Below are positions 33,220 through 39,954 of a stretch of DNA of 42,094 nt, one piece after another. The DNA lies in contig JAAZEM010000163.1 in the NCBI GenBank assembly GCA_012512265.1, forward strand, positions 1 to 42,094, in the 5' to 3' direction. The translations under genes and the position numbers were made by a program. Source of the DNA: Armatimonadota bacterium. Its GTDB lineage: Bacteria > Armatimonadota > JAAZEB01. The notes beneath the pieces are model-generated. The model was not told the origin of the DNA, did not search any database, and was given only the letters and a program-made list of their open reading frames with translations. Within the stretch, counting starts at the first letter, position 1; each line of letters starts with the position of its first letter.

Positions 33220-33424
33220 GGTCTGCCTGCGCCTCTCAAGAAAAAGCAGGCCGCCTGGCTGGCCGCGCGGGCACCACACCCCTGTCCCGCCCTCCGCATG
33301 GCCTGTGGAAGGCGTTCGGGCCAGGCGGGCAGGCCCGCTCCCAGGCCGGCGCCGCCCGCCCTCCCACGCTGCCGGTCGGGGCAGCCTGCAACAGGCTCCT
33401 TTGTCGGAGCACCTTTTCCCCCAT

Positions 33425-33676
33425 TCAGTGGGTGACAGCGTACAGATCCGTCACCAGGTCCACGCGTTGTTCCGGGCAAAGCCGCCTCGGTGTCAGCTCA
33501 TCCATAGAGAGAGGAATGCGGCTCTGGCGCTCGTAGTCCAGATGCAGGTCGATCAGCTTGACCATTTCGGCCGCCTTCTTCGTCTCGACCAGCGGATCCA
33601 CCTCCGGGATCGTCGTCTCGGGTGCTTCTACCGCATCCTCGACTGTCGTATCCAGAATCGGCGCATCCAATTGCAT
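33425..33676 (-). CDS. Small acidic hypothetical protein (83 aa)
   Basis: Start ATG 33676 is preceded by a strong AAGGAGGGAG, much better than any site for the longer open frame that reaches back to 34105 over the PAP2 promoter. The first 30 residues are acidic and Pro/Thr-rich (MQLDAPILDTTVEDAVEAPE), followed by a helical stretch (KKAAEMVKLIDLHLDYERQS). Not recognised; no domain, signal or membrane segment. Divergent from the PAP2 gene. The 205-bp gap after it contains only small GC dyads, including AGCCTG-CAA-CAGGCT at 33383-33397. Confidence 0.65.
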   Translation of the reverse strand: MQLDAPILDTTVEDAVEAPETTIPEVDPLVETKKAAEMVKLIDLHLDYERQSRIPLSMDELTPRRLCPEQRVDLVTDLYAVTH

Positions 33677-33794
33677 GACAGCTCTCCCTCCTTGTTGCTG
33701 GTCCGGAGTTACCCCGGTGTCGAATCCACTAAACGCACGGGCGGCGCGCCGCGCGTCCTGCTCCACGCCCGGTGGCACACCTTGAACTAACGCG

Positions 33795-33806
33795 AACCGA
33801 TCGGTT
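33795..33806. promoter_or_regulatory. 12-bp perfect palindrome in divergent region
   Basis: AACCGATCGGTT is a perfect palindrome between the 83-residue gene and the PAP2 promoter, a shape typical of TetR- or MarR-like operators. No regulator gene is adjacent. Confidence 0.3.
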
Positions 33807-33875
33807 GCACAAAAGAAGCCAACCGAAGTCGGCCCTGACGCGAGCTCGGCCTCCACCCGGATGGTGGTTCCCGGG

Positions 33876-33904
33876 TTGCCATCCTCGGGGCAGTGTGGTA
33901 TCAT
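33876..33904 (+). promoter_or_regulatory. Promoter of the PAP2 phosphatase gene
   Basis: TTGCCA (33876-33881), exactly 17 bp, then TATCAT (33899-33904), preceded by TGG, which makes an extended -10. The start site would be near 33911, leaving about 75 nt of leader. Confidence 0.7.
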
Positions 33905-33984
33905 ACGAGTGTGCTGGATGGTCTGGCGAGCCCCGTGTCGCCAAGAGCCAGCAGCACACCGGCTTGCACGACACGGAGGATACG

Positions 33985-34737
33985 GTGCCACTCCGACGCG
34001 CTCATCGGCGCTCGATATACTCGCGTGGATGGATCCTGGCGCTCGCTCTGATACTGGCCCAAGGCCCAGCGCAAGCTGCGGGCGAGCTTGATGATCCTGC
34101 CGCATCGCTCGCCATCGAGGCCACCGCTCCCTCTACGGAAGCGCGTGACCTCGACGCGCGGCTCTTTCGCGCCATCAATCTAAAGCCCGGGCATAAAGAT
34201 GCCCTCGACCCCCTCTTGCTCTCCATCATGCCGCTCGGGGACCGCACGGCAATCGCCATCCCCCTCGGCCTCTATGCCTGGGGCCGGATGGAGGACAACA
34301 AGCAGCTGCGCGACGCGGGTGTTCTCACCGCGGCCGCGCTGGCTTCCAGTGCCCTCGCCACCGAGGGGCTGAAGGGGCTCGTGGCGCGCAAGCGCCCAGC
34401 CGAACGTTTCGGAGATGCCCAAACCCGCATCGTTGGCCCCCGTGCTGCCGACGGACGCTCCTTCCCGTCGGGGCATACGTCCAATGCATTCGCCTGGGCA
34501 ACCGTGCTGGCGGATCTCTATCCCAAAGGCTCCGCGGCCTTCTATGGAACGGCGAGCGCCATCGCGTTCGGGCGGGTGCGCCTCGGCGCCCACTACCCGA
34601 GCGACGTCCTCGCCGGCGCCCTGATTGGCTACATGGCCGGCCGCTTCGTTGTCAGCAACCGGGATTTCCTGATGCGCCGGGAGGATCCCCCCACGGGAGG
34701 CACCGCCGTGGGCATATCACGCCAGTTCCATTTCTAG
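33985..34737 (+). CDS. PAP2-family phosphatase
   Basis: 250 residues. GTG 33985 is preceded by GGAGGATACG and by the promoter at 33876-33904, so I prefer it to the longer open frame from 33772, which begins upstream of that promoter. Residues 15-32 form a signal peptide or first membrane segment (GWILALALILAQGPAQAAGE). The three phosphatase motifs are complete: K130-x6-R137-P138, PSGHT at 161-165 and R197-x5-H203 in GRVRLGAHYPSD. Family knowledge: acid phosphatases acting on lipid phosphates such as undecaprenyl diphosphate or phosphatidate, or soluble periplasmic forms. Hydrophobicity is modest, so a periplasmic or outer-membrane-linked enzyme is possible; the final FHF resembles an outer-membrane end but is too short to judge. 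Confidence 0.9.
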   Translation: MPLRRAHRRSIYSRGWILALALILAQGPAQAAGELDDPAASLAIEATAPSTEARDLDARLFRAINLKPGHKDALDPLLLSIMPLGDRTAIAIPLGLYAWGRMEDNKQLRDAGVLTAAALASSALATEGLKGLVARKRPAERFGDAQTRIVGPRAADGRSFPSGHTSNAFAWATVLADLYPKGSAAFYGTASAIAFGRVRLGAHYPSDVLAGALIGYMAGRFVVSNRDFLMRREDPPTGGTAVGISRQFHF

Positions 34738-35029
34738 ATCCACCCGCCAGGCCGTCACCCCGGCATCCCGATCCTGATGCGACCCCCGGGTCCCCCCCTT
34801 GCCTGCCGGCCCCATACCGGATCGAACGCCGCGTTGGCGTTTACTCAGCCGCCCCTATGGGTAAACCGTTACGCGGGCGAAGACGAGGTTCCGCCCATCG
34901 CGGTGAGCAACCTCGCCCGGACCCAGGGCTATCCCGCGTACTTCCAGTTCCGGCACGAGCGCGCGCTCTGCGGGCAACGGGTACGCGCAGGGCGGAAGTG
35001 GCCACCCGCCACGCACCGATGGAGGGGCC

Positions 35030-35278
35030 ATGATTTCGGATACGACCATCGCCAGATCGGCCAAGACGGCGCTGGCGAATGATCCCCGCGTGGGGGCGAT
35101 GGATATCACGGTACACAGCCACCGCGGGCGCGTGCAACTCGTGGGATACGTCACCAGCCCGGAGCAGATCAAGGCGGCCGAGGAGGTGGCGCGCAGCATT
35201 CCAGGGGTGGTGGAAGTGATCAACAACCTCCGCCTGGTGCGCCTGACCTCTCGCCACGAAACGATGGAGGAGAGCTGA
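35030..35278 (+). CDS. BON domain protein
   Basis: 82 residues from ATG 35030, preceded by GGAGGGG. Almost the whole protein is one BON domain: ISDTTIARSAKTALANDPRV, ITVHSHRGRVQLVGYVTSPE, AAEEVARSIPGVVEVINNLR. Family knowledge: BON domains bind phospholipid or other surfaces, usually in periplasmic proteins such as OsmY, but this one has no signal peptide. Its stop codon overlaps the next start (ATGA), so it is translationally coupled to the phosphoesterase. The 292-bp gap before it holds dyads (GTTTAC 34839 / GTAAAC 34861) and only a weak promoter-like TTGGCG-N16-TATGGG. Confidence 0.9.
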   Translation: MISDTTIARSAKTALANDPRVGAMDITVHSHRGRVQLVGYVTSPEQIKAAEEVARSIPGVVEVINNLRLVRLTSRHETMEES

Positions 35279-36027
35279 TGCCTCGGCGCGTGGTGCTGGC
35301 ACTCGTCGCAGATATCCACTGCCGCGCCGAGATCATCGAGGATCTACGCGAGGGCCTGATGCCTGTCAACGACGAGGCCGATATCCTCGTCATGTGCGGC
35401 GACCTGTGCAACATGGGCCGCGTGGAAGAGGCGAAGGCGCTCGCGGACGTGCTGCGTGGCGTACGGATCCCGATGGTCGCCGTTCTCGGCAACCACGACT
35501 ATCACTCCGGGTATGTCAACGAGGTGGTCGCAATCCTGGAGGGTGTCGGCGTCCATCTCCTGCAAGGCACCGGGCACACCATTAACATCGATGGCACGAC
35601 GGTTGGCTTCGCCGGCGCCAAGGGCTTCTGCGGGGGATATGGCACCTATTGCCTCACGCCCTTTGGCGAGCAGGGCATCAAGTGCTTCATCAACGAGACG
35701 CACGATGACGCCAACAACCTCGATGCCTGCCTGCAGACGCTCGATACCGATTACCGCGTCGTGCTGTTGCACTATGCCCCCATCAAGGAGACGCTCTTCG
35801 GCGAGCCACCAGAGCTCTACCCCTTCCTGGGGTCCTCGATCCTCGCCGAACCAGTCGATAAGCATGGGTGCGACCTGGTGGTCCACGGGCATGCGCACAA
35901 TGGCGTGGAGGAGGGAGAGACGGCGGGCGGCATCCTGGTGAAGAACGTGGCGATGCCCGTCATCAAGCGCTCCTATGTCCTTCACGAGCTCGATGCCAGC
36001 GCGCGAGCGCGCAAGGGGAGACAGTAA
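35278..36027 (+). CDS. Calcineurin-type metallophosphoesterase
   Basis: 249 residues; ATG 35278 overlaps the BON stop by one base. All metal-site motifs are present: D12-x-H14 (ADIHCRAE), GD42 (MCGDLCNMG), GNHD (71-74), LLHYAP and HGHAH near the C-terminus. No signal peptide. Family knowledge: such stand-alone proteins act on nucleotides, phosphoproteins or phospholipid headgroups; the specificity is not deducible. GTYCLTPFGEQGIKCFINET is a distinctive insertion between the third and fourth motifs. Placed between BON and GerW/YtfJ-like genes in a tight cluster, so an envelope- or stress-related role is plausible but unproven. Confidence 0.92.
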   Translation: MPRRVVLALVADIHCRAEIIEDLREGLMPVNDEADILVMCGDLCNMGRVEEAKALADVLRGVRIPMVAVLGNHDYHSGYVNEVVAILEGVGVHLLQGTGHTINIDGTTVGFAGAKGFCGGYGTYCLTPFGEQGIKCFINETHDDANNLDACLQTLDTDYRVVLLHYAPIKETLFGEPPELYPFLGSSILAEPVDKHGCDLVVHGHAHNGVEEGETAGGILVKNVAMPVIKRSYVLHELDASARARKGRQ

Positions 36028-36028
36028 C

Positions 36029-36397
36029 GTGGCAATCAAAGAGCTTCTCGAAAGCATCGCCGAGCGCGTCGGACGCGCGGGCGTCTCCATGGTTTTCGGC
36101 GAGCCGCACGTGGTGGGTACGCGCACGGTGATCCCGGTCGCCTCGGTCTCGTTCGGCTTCGGGGGCGGCGGCGGGGAGAGCGCGCATGATGAGGGCGATC
36201 AGCCCGCAAGCTCCGGCGGTGGGGGCGGTGGCGGCGGCAAGGCGACTCCCGTCGCTGTCATCGAGGTCTCGGACGAGGGCACCCACGTCCTCCCCATCGT
36301 CGATATCACGCGGATTCGCCTGGCGGGATTCGCCTGCCTTGCCCTGGGTCTCTGGGTCCTGGGGCGCGCGCTTCCCCGAATCATGCGCCACCGCTAG
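36029..36397 (+). CDS. GerW/YtfJ-family protein with C-terminal membrane helix
   Basis: 122 residues from GTG 36029, one base after the phosphoesterase stop. The pattern GEPHVVGTRTVIPVASVSFG, then a Gly-rich stretch, a variable acidic loop and a second Gly-rich run followed by ATPVAVIEVSDEGTHVLPIV matches the GerW/YtfJ family (spore_YtfJ). Residues about 98-116 (LAGFACLALGLWVLGRALP) form a membrane helix, which I regard as an extra. Family knowledge: in Bacillus the protein is needed for germination, but homologues exist in non-sporulating phyla with unknown function. No other sporulation gene is in the window. Confidence 0.85.
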   Translation: MAIKELLESIAERVGRAGVSMVFGEPHVVGTRTVIPVASVSFGFGGGGGESAHDEGDQPASSGGGGGGGGKATPVAVIEVSDEGTHVLPIVDITRIRLAGFACLALGLWVLGRALPRIMRHR

Positions 36398-36520
36398 CCG
36401 CGAGCGCGAGAGCATCCGCCTTCTCGCCCGGCGGGCGCGCGCCTCGTGGCTCCCCACATCCATCTCTCGGCGACATGCTTCCACCCCTCATCACGGGGAG
36501 GCACCGCCTCTGTACCCTGA

Positions 36521-36539
36521 GATTCCGACATAAGGAATC
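36521..36539. repeat. Palindromic repeat copy upstream of the kdsC operon
   Basis: GATTCC-GACATAA-GGAATC, a perfect 6-bp inverted repeat followed by CCCAGC as at 21446-21470. It lies 46 bp before the -35 box of the next operon. Confidence 0.6.
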
Positions 36540-36584
36540 CCAGCTCTGTAGCCCAGGGCGTTGTCTCAGTGGCTGCTCGCGCCA

Positions 36585-36613
36585 TTGCCGCCCCCAGGCA
36601 CGTATGTTATAAT
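36585..36613 (+). promoter_or_regulatory. Promoter of the kdsC-glycosyltransferase operon
   Basis: TTGCCG (36585-36590), 17 bp, then TATAAT (36608-36613) with the TGT extension directly before it. Transcription would begin near 36620, about 45 nt before the ATG at 36664. Confidence 0.8.
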
Positions 36614-36663
36614 GAGAGCCAATCGGGGGACGCCGCCGCGGTCCGCCCGGTGGAGCAAGTCCT

Positions 36664-37197
36664 ATGATGGGTGGAGATCCAAAGAGAACCCGCCTCCTGG
36701 CGATGGATGTGGATGGCGTGCTCACCGACGGCACGCTCTACCTGACCGCTTCGGGCGACGAGATGAAGGCGTTCCACGTGCGCGATGGGATGGGGATCGC
36801 GCTGGCCCTCTGCGGCGGGTTGGAGATCGCGTTTGTCACGGGGCGCTCGTCGGATCTCGTCCGCCGGCGCGCCACAGAGCTGGGCGTCCGCCACGTGCTG
36901 GAGGGAATCCACGACAAGCGCGCTGCCCTGATGGAGCTGGCGGAGCGGCTGGGCCTAGCGCCCGCAGAGATCGCGTTCGTCGGCGACGACCTGAATGACC
37001 TTCCGGCGCTCTCCTGTTGCGGGCTGCCGGTCGCCGTCGCGGATGCCCCTCAGCAGGTGCGCGCCGCCGCGGCCTGGATCACTGAGGCGCCAGGGGGTCG
37101 TGGCGCCATTCGTGAAGTGGCCGAGCGCATCCTGGAGGCGCAGGGCAAGCTGGATGAGGCGATCGCGCGCTACCTCTCCGGCAGAACGCGACAGTAG
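36664..37197 (+). CDS. kdsC: KdsC-like HAD phosphatase (3-deoxy-D-manno-octulosonate 8-phosphate phosphatase family)
   Basis: 177 residues from ATG 36664, after GGAGCAAGTCC. The family signature is complete: nucleophile D15 and D17 in MDVDGVLTDGTLYL, HVRDGMGIALAL, VTGRSS, conserved K85 and GDDLNDLPAL with D108/D109/D112. The length is typical of capless KdsC tetramers. Family knowledge: KdsC releases phosphate from Kdo-8-phosphate for lipopolysaccharide; close relatives act on sialic-acid-like 9-phosphates or are fused in NeuA. No kdsA or kdsD is in view. It leads an operon of envelope glycan genes, which supports a Kdo or nonulosonate role. Confidence 0.8.
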   Translation: MMGGDPKRTRLLAMDVDGVLTDGTLYLTASGDEMKAFHVRDGMGIALALCGGLEIAFVTGRSSDLVRRRATELGVRHVLEGIHDKRAALMELAERLGLAPAEIAFVGDDLNDLPALSCCGLPVAVADAPQQVRAAAAWITEAPGGRGAIREVAERILEAQGKLDEAIARYLSGRTRQ

Positions 37198-37209
37198 GCG
37201 AGTTCACGC

Positions 37210-38028
37210 ATGCCCTCTCTCGTCCTGCTCCACACCAACGACATGCACGGCCGGCTCGCGGCAGAGGCCGCCGCGCGGATCCGTGCCGAGAAGTCGCGCG
37301 ATCCGAACACGCTCTTGGTGGATGCCGGCGATGCTCTTCGCGCCGGCAATCTTGGAGTGCCGCTCGCGAGTGAGACGGTCCTGCGGCACATGAACACCGC
37401 TGGATACGACCTGATGGCCGCGGGCAATCGCGAGACGCATCTCTGGCCGTGGGCACTGCGCGCCAAGCTCCGGCAAGCCGCGTTTCCCGTGCTCTGCGCC
37501 AACGTCACCGGACCCGGAGTCGCCGCGGGGGATCCCGTCGCCCGCACGCCCGCCGAGCTGCGCGCTCTGGCCAGAAGCGAGGCGCTATATCGCCCCTATG
37601 TGATCGTGCGCATCCCCAACAACCTCCGCGTCGGGATCTTCGGGCTGACCGTGCCGATGGTAACGCGAGAGATGGCCGCACGACATTTCAGCAGCTATCT
37701 CTTCCGCGATCCGGTGGAGACGGCCCGCGATCTGGTGCCGCTCCTCGCCAGGAACGCCGATCTCGTGGTAGGCGTCCTACACCTGGGGTTGGGGCGCGAT
37801 TGCGAGATTGCCCGGGAGGTCCCCGGCATCGATCTCCTCGTGGGTGGCCACACGCACGACCTCCTGCCCGAGCCGGTGGTGGTCGGCCGGACCGTCGTGC
37901 TTCAGGCGGGAAGCTATGCGCGCTATCTAGGGAGGGTGGAGGTGAGCGTCGAGGCGGCCGGCGTCTCCGTGCGCTCCCATCTGCTTGAGCTGCGAGAGAT
38001 GGAGGGAGGGGCACAACGATCGGGGTGA
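37210..38028 (+). CDS. 5'-nucleotidase-like metallophosphatase with altered GNHE motif
   Basis: 272 residues, 12 bp after the kdsC stop. Metal-binding motifs: D11-x-H13 in LLHTNDMHGRL, D41 in VDAGDALRAG, N73 in AAGNRETH, H191 in VVGVLHLGLG, and H214/H216 in LLVGGHTHDL. The catalytic His expected after the Asn (GNHE) is Arg (R74, codon CGC). There is no signal peptide and no C-terminal substrate-binding domain, so it is shorter than the typical 5'-nucleotidases. Inference: either an enzyme with changed chemistry or a weakly active relative. Its end overlaps the next gene (GTGA). Confidence 0.85.
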   Translation: MPSLVLLHTNDMHGRLAAEAAARIRAEKSRDPNTLLVDAGDALRAGNLGVPLASETVLRHMNTAGYDLMAAGNRETHLWPWALRAKLRQAAFPVLCANVTGPGVAAGDPVARTPAELRALARSEALYRPYVIVRIPNNLRVGIFGLTVPMVTREMAARHFSSYLFRDPVETARDLVPLLARNADLVVGVLHLGLGRDCEIAREVPGIDLLVGGHTHDLLPEPVVVGRTVVLQAGSYARYLGRVEVSVEAAGVSVRSHLLELREMEGGAQRSG

Positions 38029-39911
38029 CCGCGCTGCTTCTGGTGCTCATCCTCGCGGCCATCGCGGCCGGGGTTGGCGCACGCCTTCTCCGCGGGCTGA
38101 GGCTGGCAGATGAGCCTCTTTCCGACCGGTTCGTCTTCGCCACCGCTCTCGGGCTCGGGTGCGTGGCCTACGCCATCTTTGCCCTTGGCGCGCTCCAGCT
38201 CTTCCGGCCGGTGCCGATGCTCCTGCTACTCACCGGCCTCCTGGCCTGGGCCGCCGCGCCTGCGCTTGCCCTCGTCCGGGAGGCCTGGGCCGGTCTGCGT
38301 GCCGGCTGCAGCTCTCGGAGCCTCCTCTCCCTGGCCCTCGGCGGTGCCGTTGCCCTCTTGATGGGGCTGGCGCTGGTCGCGGCTCTGGCTCCCCCGGCTG
38401 GCAACGACTGGGACGGTCTCTCCTATCACCTGGCCGATCCGGCGATCTACCTGCGCCGCGGGGGAATCGTGCCGCTCTTTTGGGAGTCGCACTCGAATTT
38501 CCCCTTCACCGTGGAGATGCTCTACACGGTGGCGCTCCTGGCCAAAAGCGCGGGCGCGGCACGGGCGATTCACTGGCTCTATCTGGTACTCGCCTGCCTG
38601 ACGCTGGCAGCGGCATGGCGCCGGCTCTGGCCCGAGGATGCGCCCGGCGCGCGCTGGCTTCCGCCCCTGCTCCTCTGCTCGTCGCCGATCATCCTCTGGA
38701 GCGCCACGGTGGCCTACATCGACCTGGCGCTGATGGCCTACGAGCTGCTGGCGCTCTACGGCGTGGTCCTCTGGTGGAAAACGGGGCGCACGGGCTGGCT
38801 TTGGGCGGGAGCGATCGCCCTCGGGTTTGCCCTCGGCACGAAGATGACCGGCCTGCTCTTCCTGGCGCTGCTGGCGCCTCTGGTACTGGCGGCCGGCCTG
38901 CAGGCGAAGGAGAGCTGGGGGGGCGCTCTGCGGCGAGTAGTGACATGGGGGGCCATCGCCGTGGCCATCGGCGCGCCATGGTACGTGAAAAGCTATCTCT
39001 ACACGGGTAACCCAGTCTATCCCTTCTTCTACCACCTATTTCCGAACACGCGCTACTGGAACGCGGATCTCGCCGCGATCTACGCGAAGCACCAGGATGA
39101 CGATTTCGGCCTGGGCGACACCCTGGCCCATCTGGTGTCCGCGCCGTGGGACCTGCTCGCGCATCCAGACAGCTTCACCGATGGCGCCCCGGCATTCCGC
39201 ATTCTCTTCGGCTCGCTTGGCCCCGCTTTCCTGGCGCTCGCACCTATCGCGCTCTTCCTGCGCCGGCGCGACCCGCTCGCGTTCGGGTCGCTCCTTTTCG
39301 CGGCAGCCTACGGCGTGCTCTGGTTCCATATGACGCAGCAGACGCGCCATCTCCTGCCGGTGGCGCCGCTGCTTGCGCTCGCCGGGGCACGCGGGTTGAG
39401 CGCGCTGGTTGACGAGCGCCGGTTCGCGCGCTTCCCGGGGTTTGGCGCCGCGGGCGTCCAGGTGGCGCACGCGCTCCTGATCGGCGTTCTGATGGCCGGG
39501 CCGGCGTGGCCGGTCGTCACCGGGCGCATTCCCGCGCACGACTACCTGCGGAATGCCCTCGACATCTATCCGATCTGTGAGTACGTGAACGAGTATCTGC
39601 CGGAAGATGCGCGCTTGCTCCTGATTCACGAGGTGCGCGGGTTCTACCTGGAGCGCAACTACCTGTGGGGGAACGAAGGCCACCACGCCGCCATTCCTTG
39701 GTCCGGGTTCCGGAACGAAGCCGAGATGCGCCGCTACCTGCACCAGGAGCTGGGCGTGACGCACGTGCTGATCAACCACCGGATCCAGCCGCGAGAGGCT
39801 CGTCCCGAGGGGTGGGAGCGCACACTCTGGGAGGCGATCCGCGCGGGAACCCTGGAACCCGTGATGGAGGAGAGGGGTTACTGCGTCTACGCAGTCCAGC
39901 CACAGGAATGA
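38025..39911 (+). CDS. Multi-pass membrane glycosyltransferase (GT39/PMT-like)
   Basis: 628 residues; GTG 38025 overlaps the previous stop by four bases, with GGAGG about 10-15 bases further up. About ten or more hydrophobic segments start at residue 3 (LLLVLILAAIAAGVG). The first large loop carries PAGNDWDGLSYHLADPAIYL, an Asp-containing motif in the place where ArnT/PMT-type enzymes keep their catalytic acid, and YLYTGNPVYPFFYHLFPNTR resembles the second loop. The C-terminal 110 residues form a periplasmic domain (EYVNEYLPEDARLLLIHEVR). Family knowledge: GT-C enzymes transfer sugars from polyprenyl-phosphate donors to lipids, proteins or glycans at the outer face of the inner membrane. The polyprenyl-phosphate sugar is probably made by the GT2 gene two places downstream. 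Confidence 0.85.
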   Translation: MTALLLVLILAAIAAGVGARLLRGLRLADEPLSDRFVFATALGLGCVAYAIFALGALQLFRPVPMLLLLTGLLAWAAAPALALVREAWAGLRAGCSSRSLLSLALGGAVALLMGLALVAALAPPAGNDWDGLSYHLADPAIYLRRGGIVPLFWESHSNFPFTVEMLYTVALLAKSAGAARAIHWLYLVLACLTLAAAWRRLWPEDAPGARWLPPLLLCSSPIILWSATVAYIDLALMAYELLALYGVVLWWKTGRTGWLWAGAIALGFALGTKMTGLLFLALLAPLVLAAGLQAKESWGGALRRVVTWGAIAVAIGAPWYVKSYLYTGNPVYPFFYHLFPNTRYWNADLAAIYAKHQDDDFGLGDTLAHLVSAPWDLLAHPDSFTDGAPAFRILFGSLGPAFLALAPIALFLRRRDPLAFGSLLFAAAYGVLWFHMTQQTRHLLPVAPLLALAGARGLSALVDERRFARFPGFGAAGVQVAHALLIGVLMAGPAWPVVTGRIPAHDYLRNALDIYPICEYVNEYLPEDARLLLIHEVRGFYLERNYLWGNEGHHAAIPWSGFRNEAEMRRYLHQELGVTHVLINHRIQPREARPEGWERTLWEAIRAGTLEPVMEERGYCVYAVQPQE

Positions 39912-39954
39912 GGGAGCAGGGAGGAAGGGCTCCCCGCTTCCCCGCGGGGCGATA

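Noticed and set aside
33677..34105. N-terminal extension of the 83-residue protein to 226 residues
   Set aside because: The extension crosses the PAP2 promoter and part of the PAP2 coding region, while ATG 33676 has an excellent ribosome-binding site.
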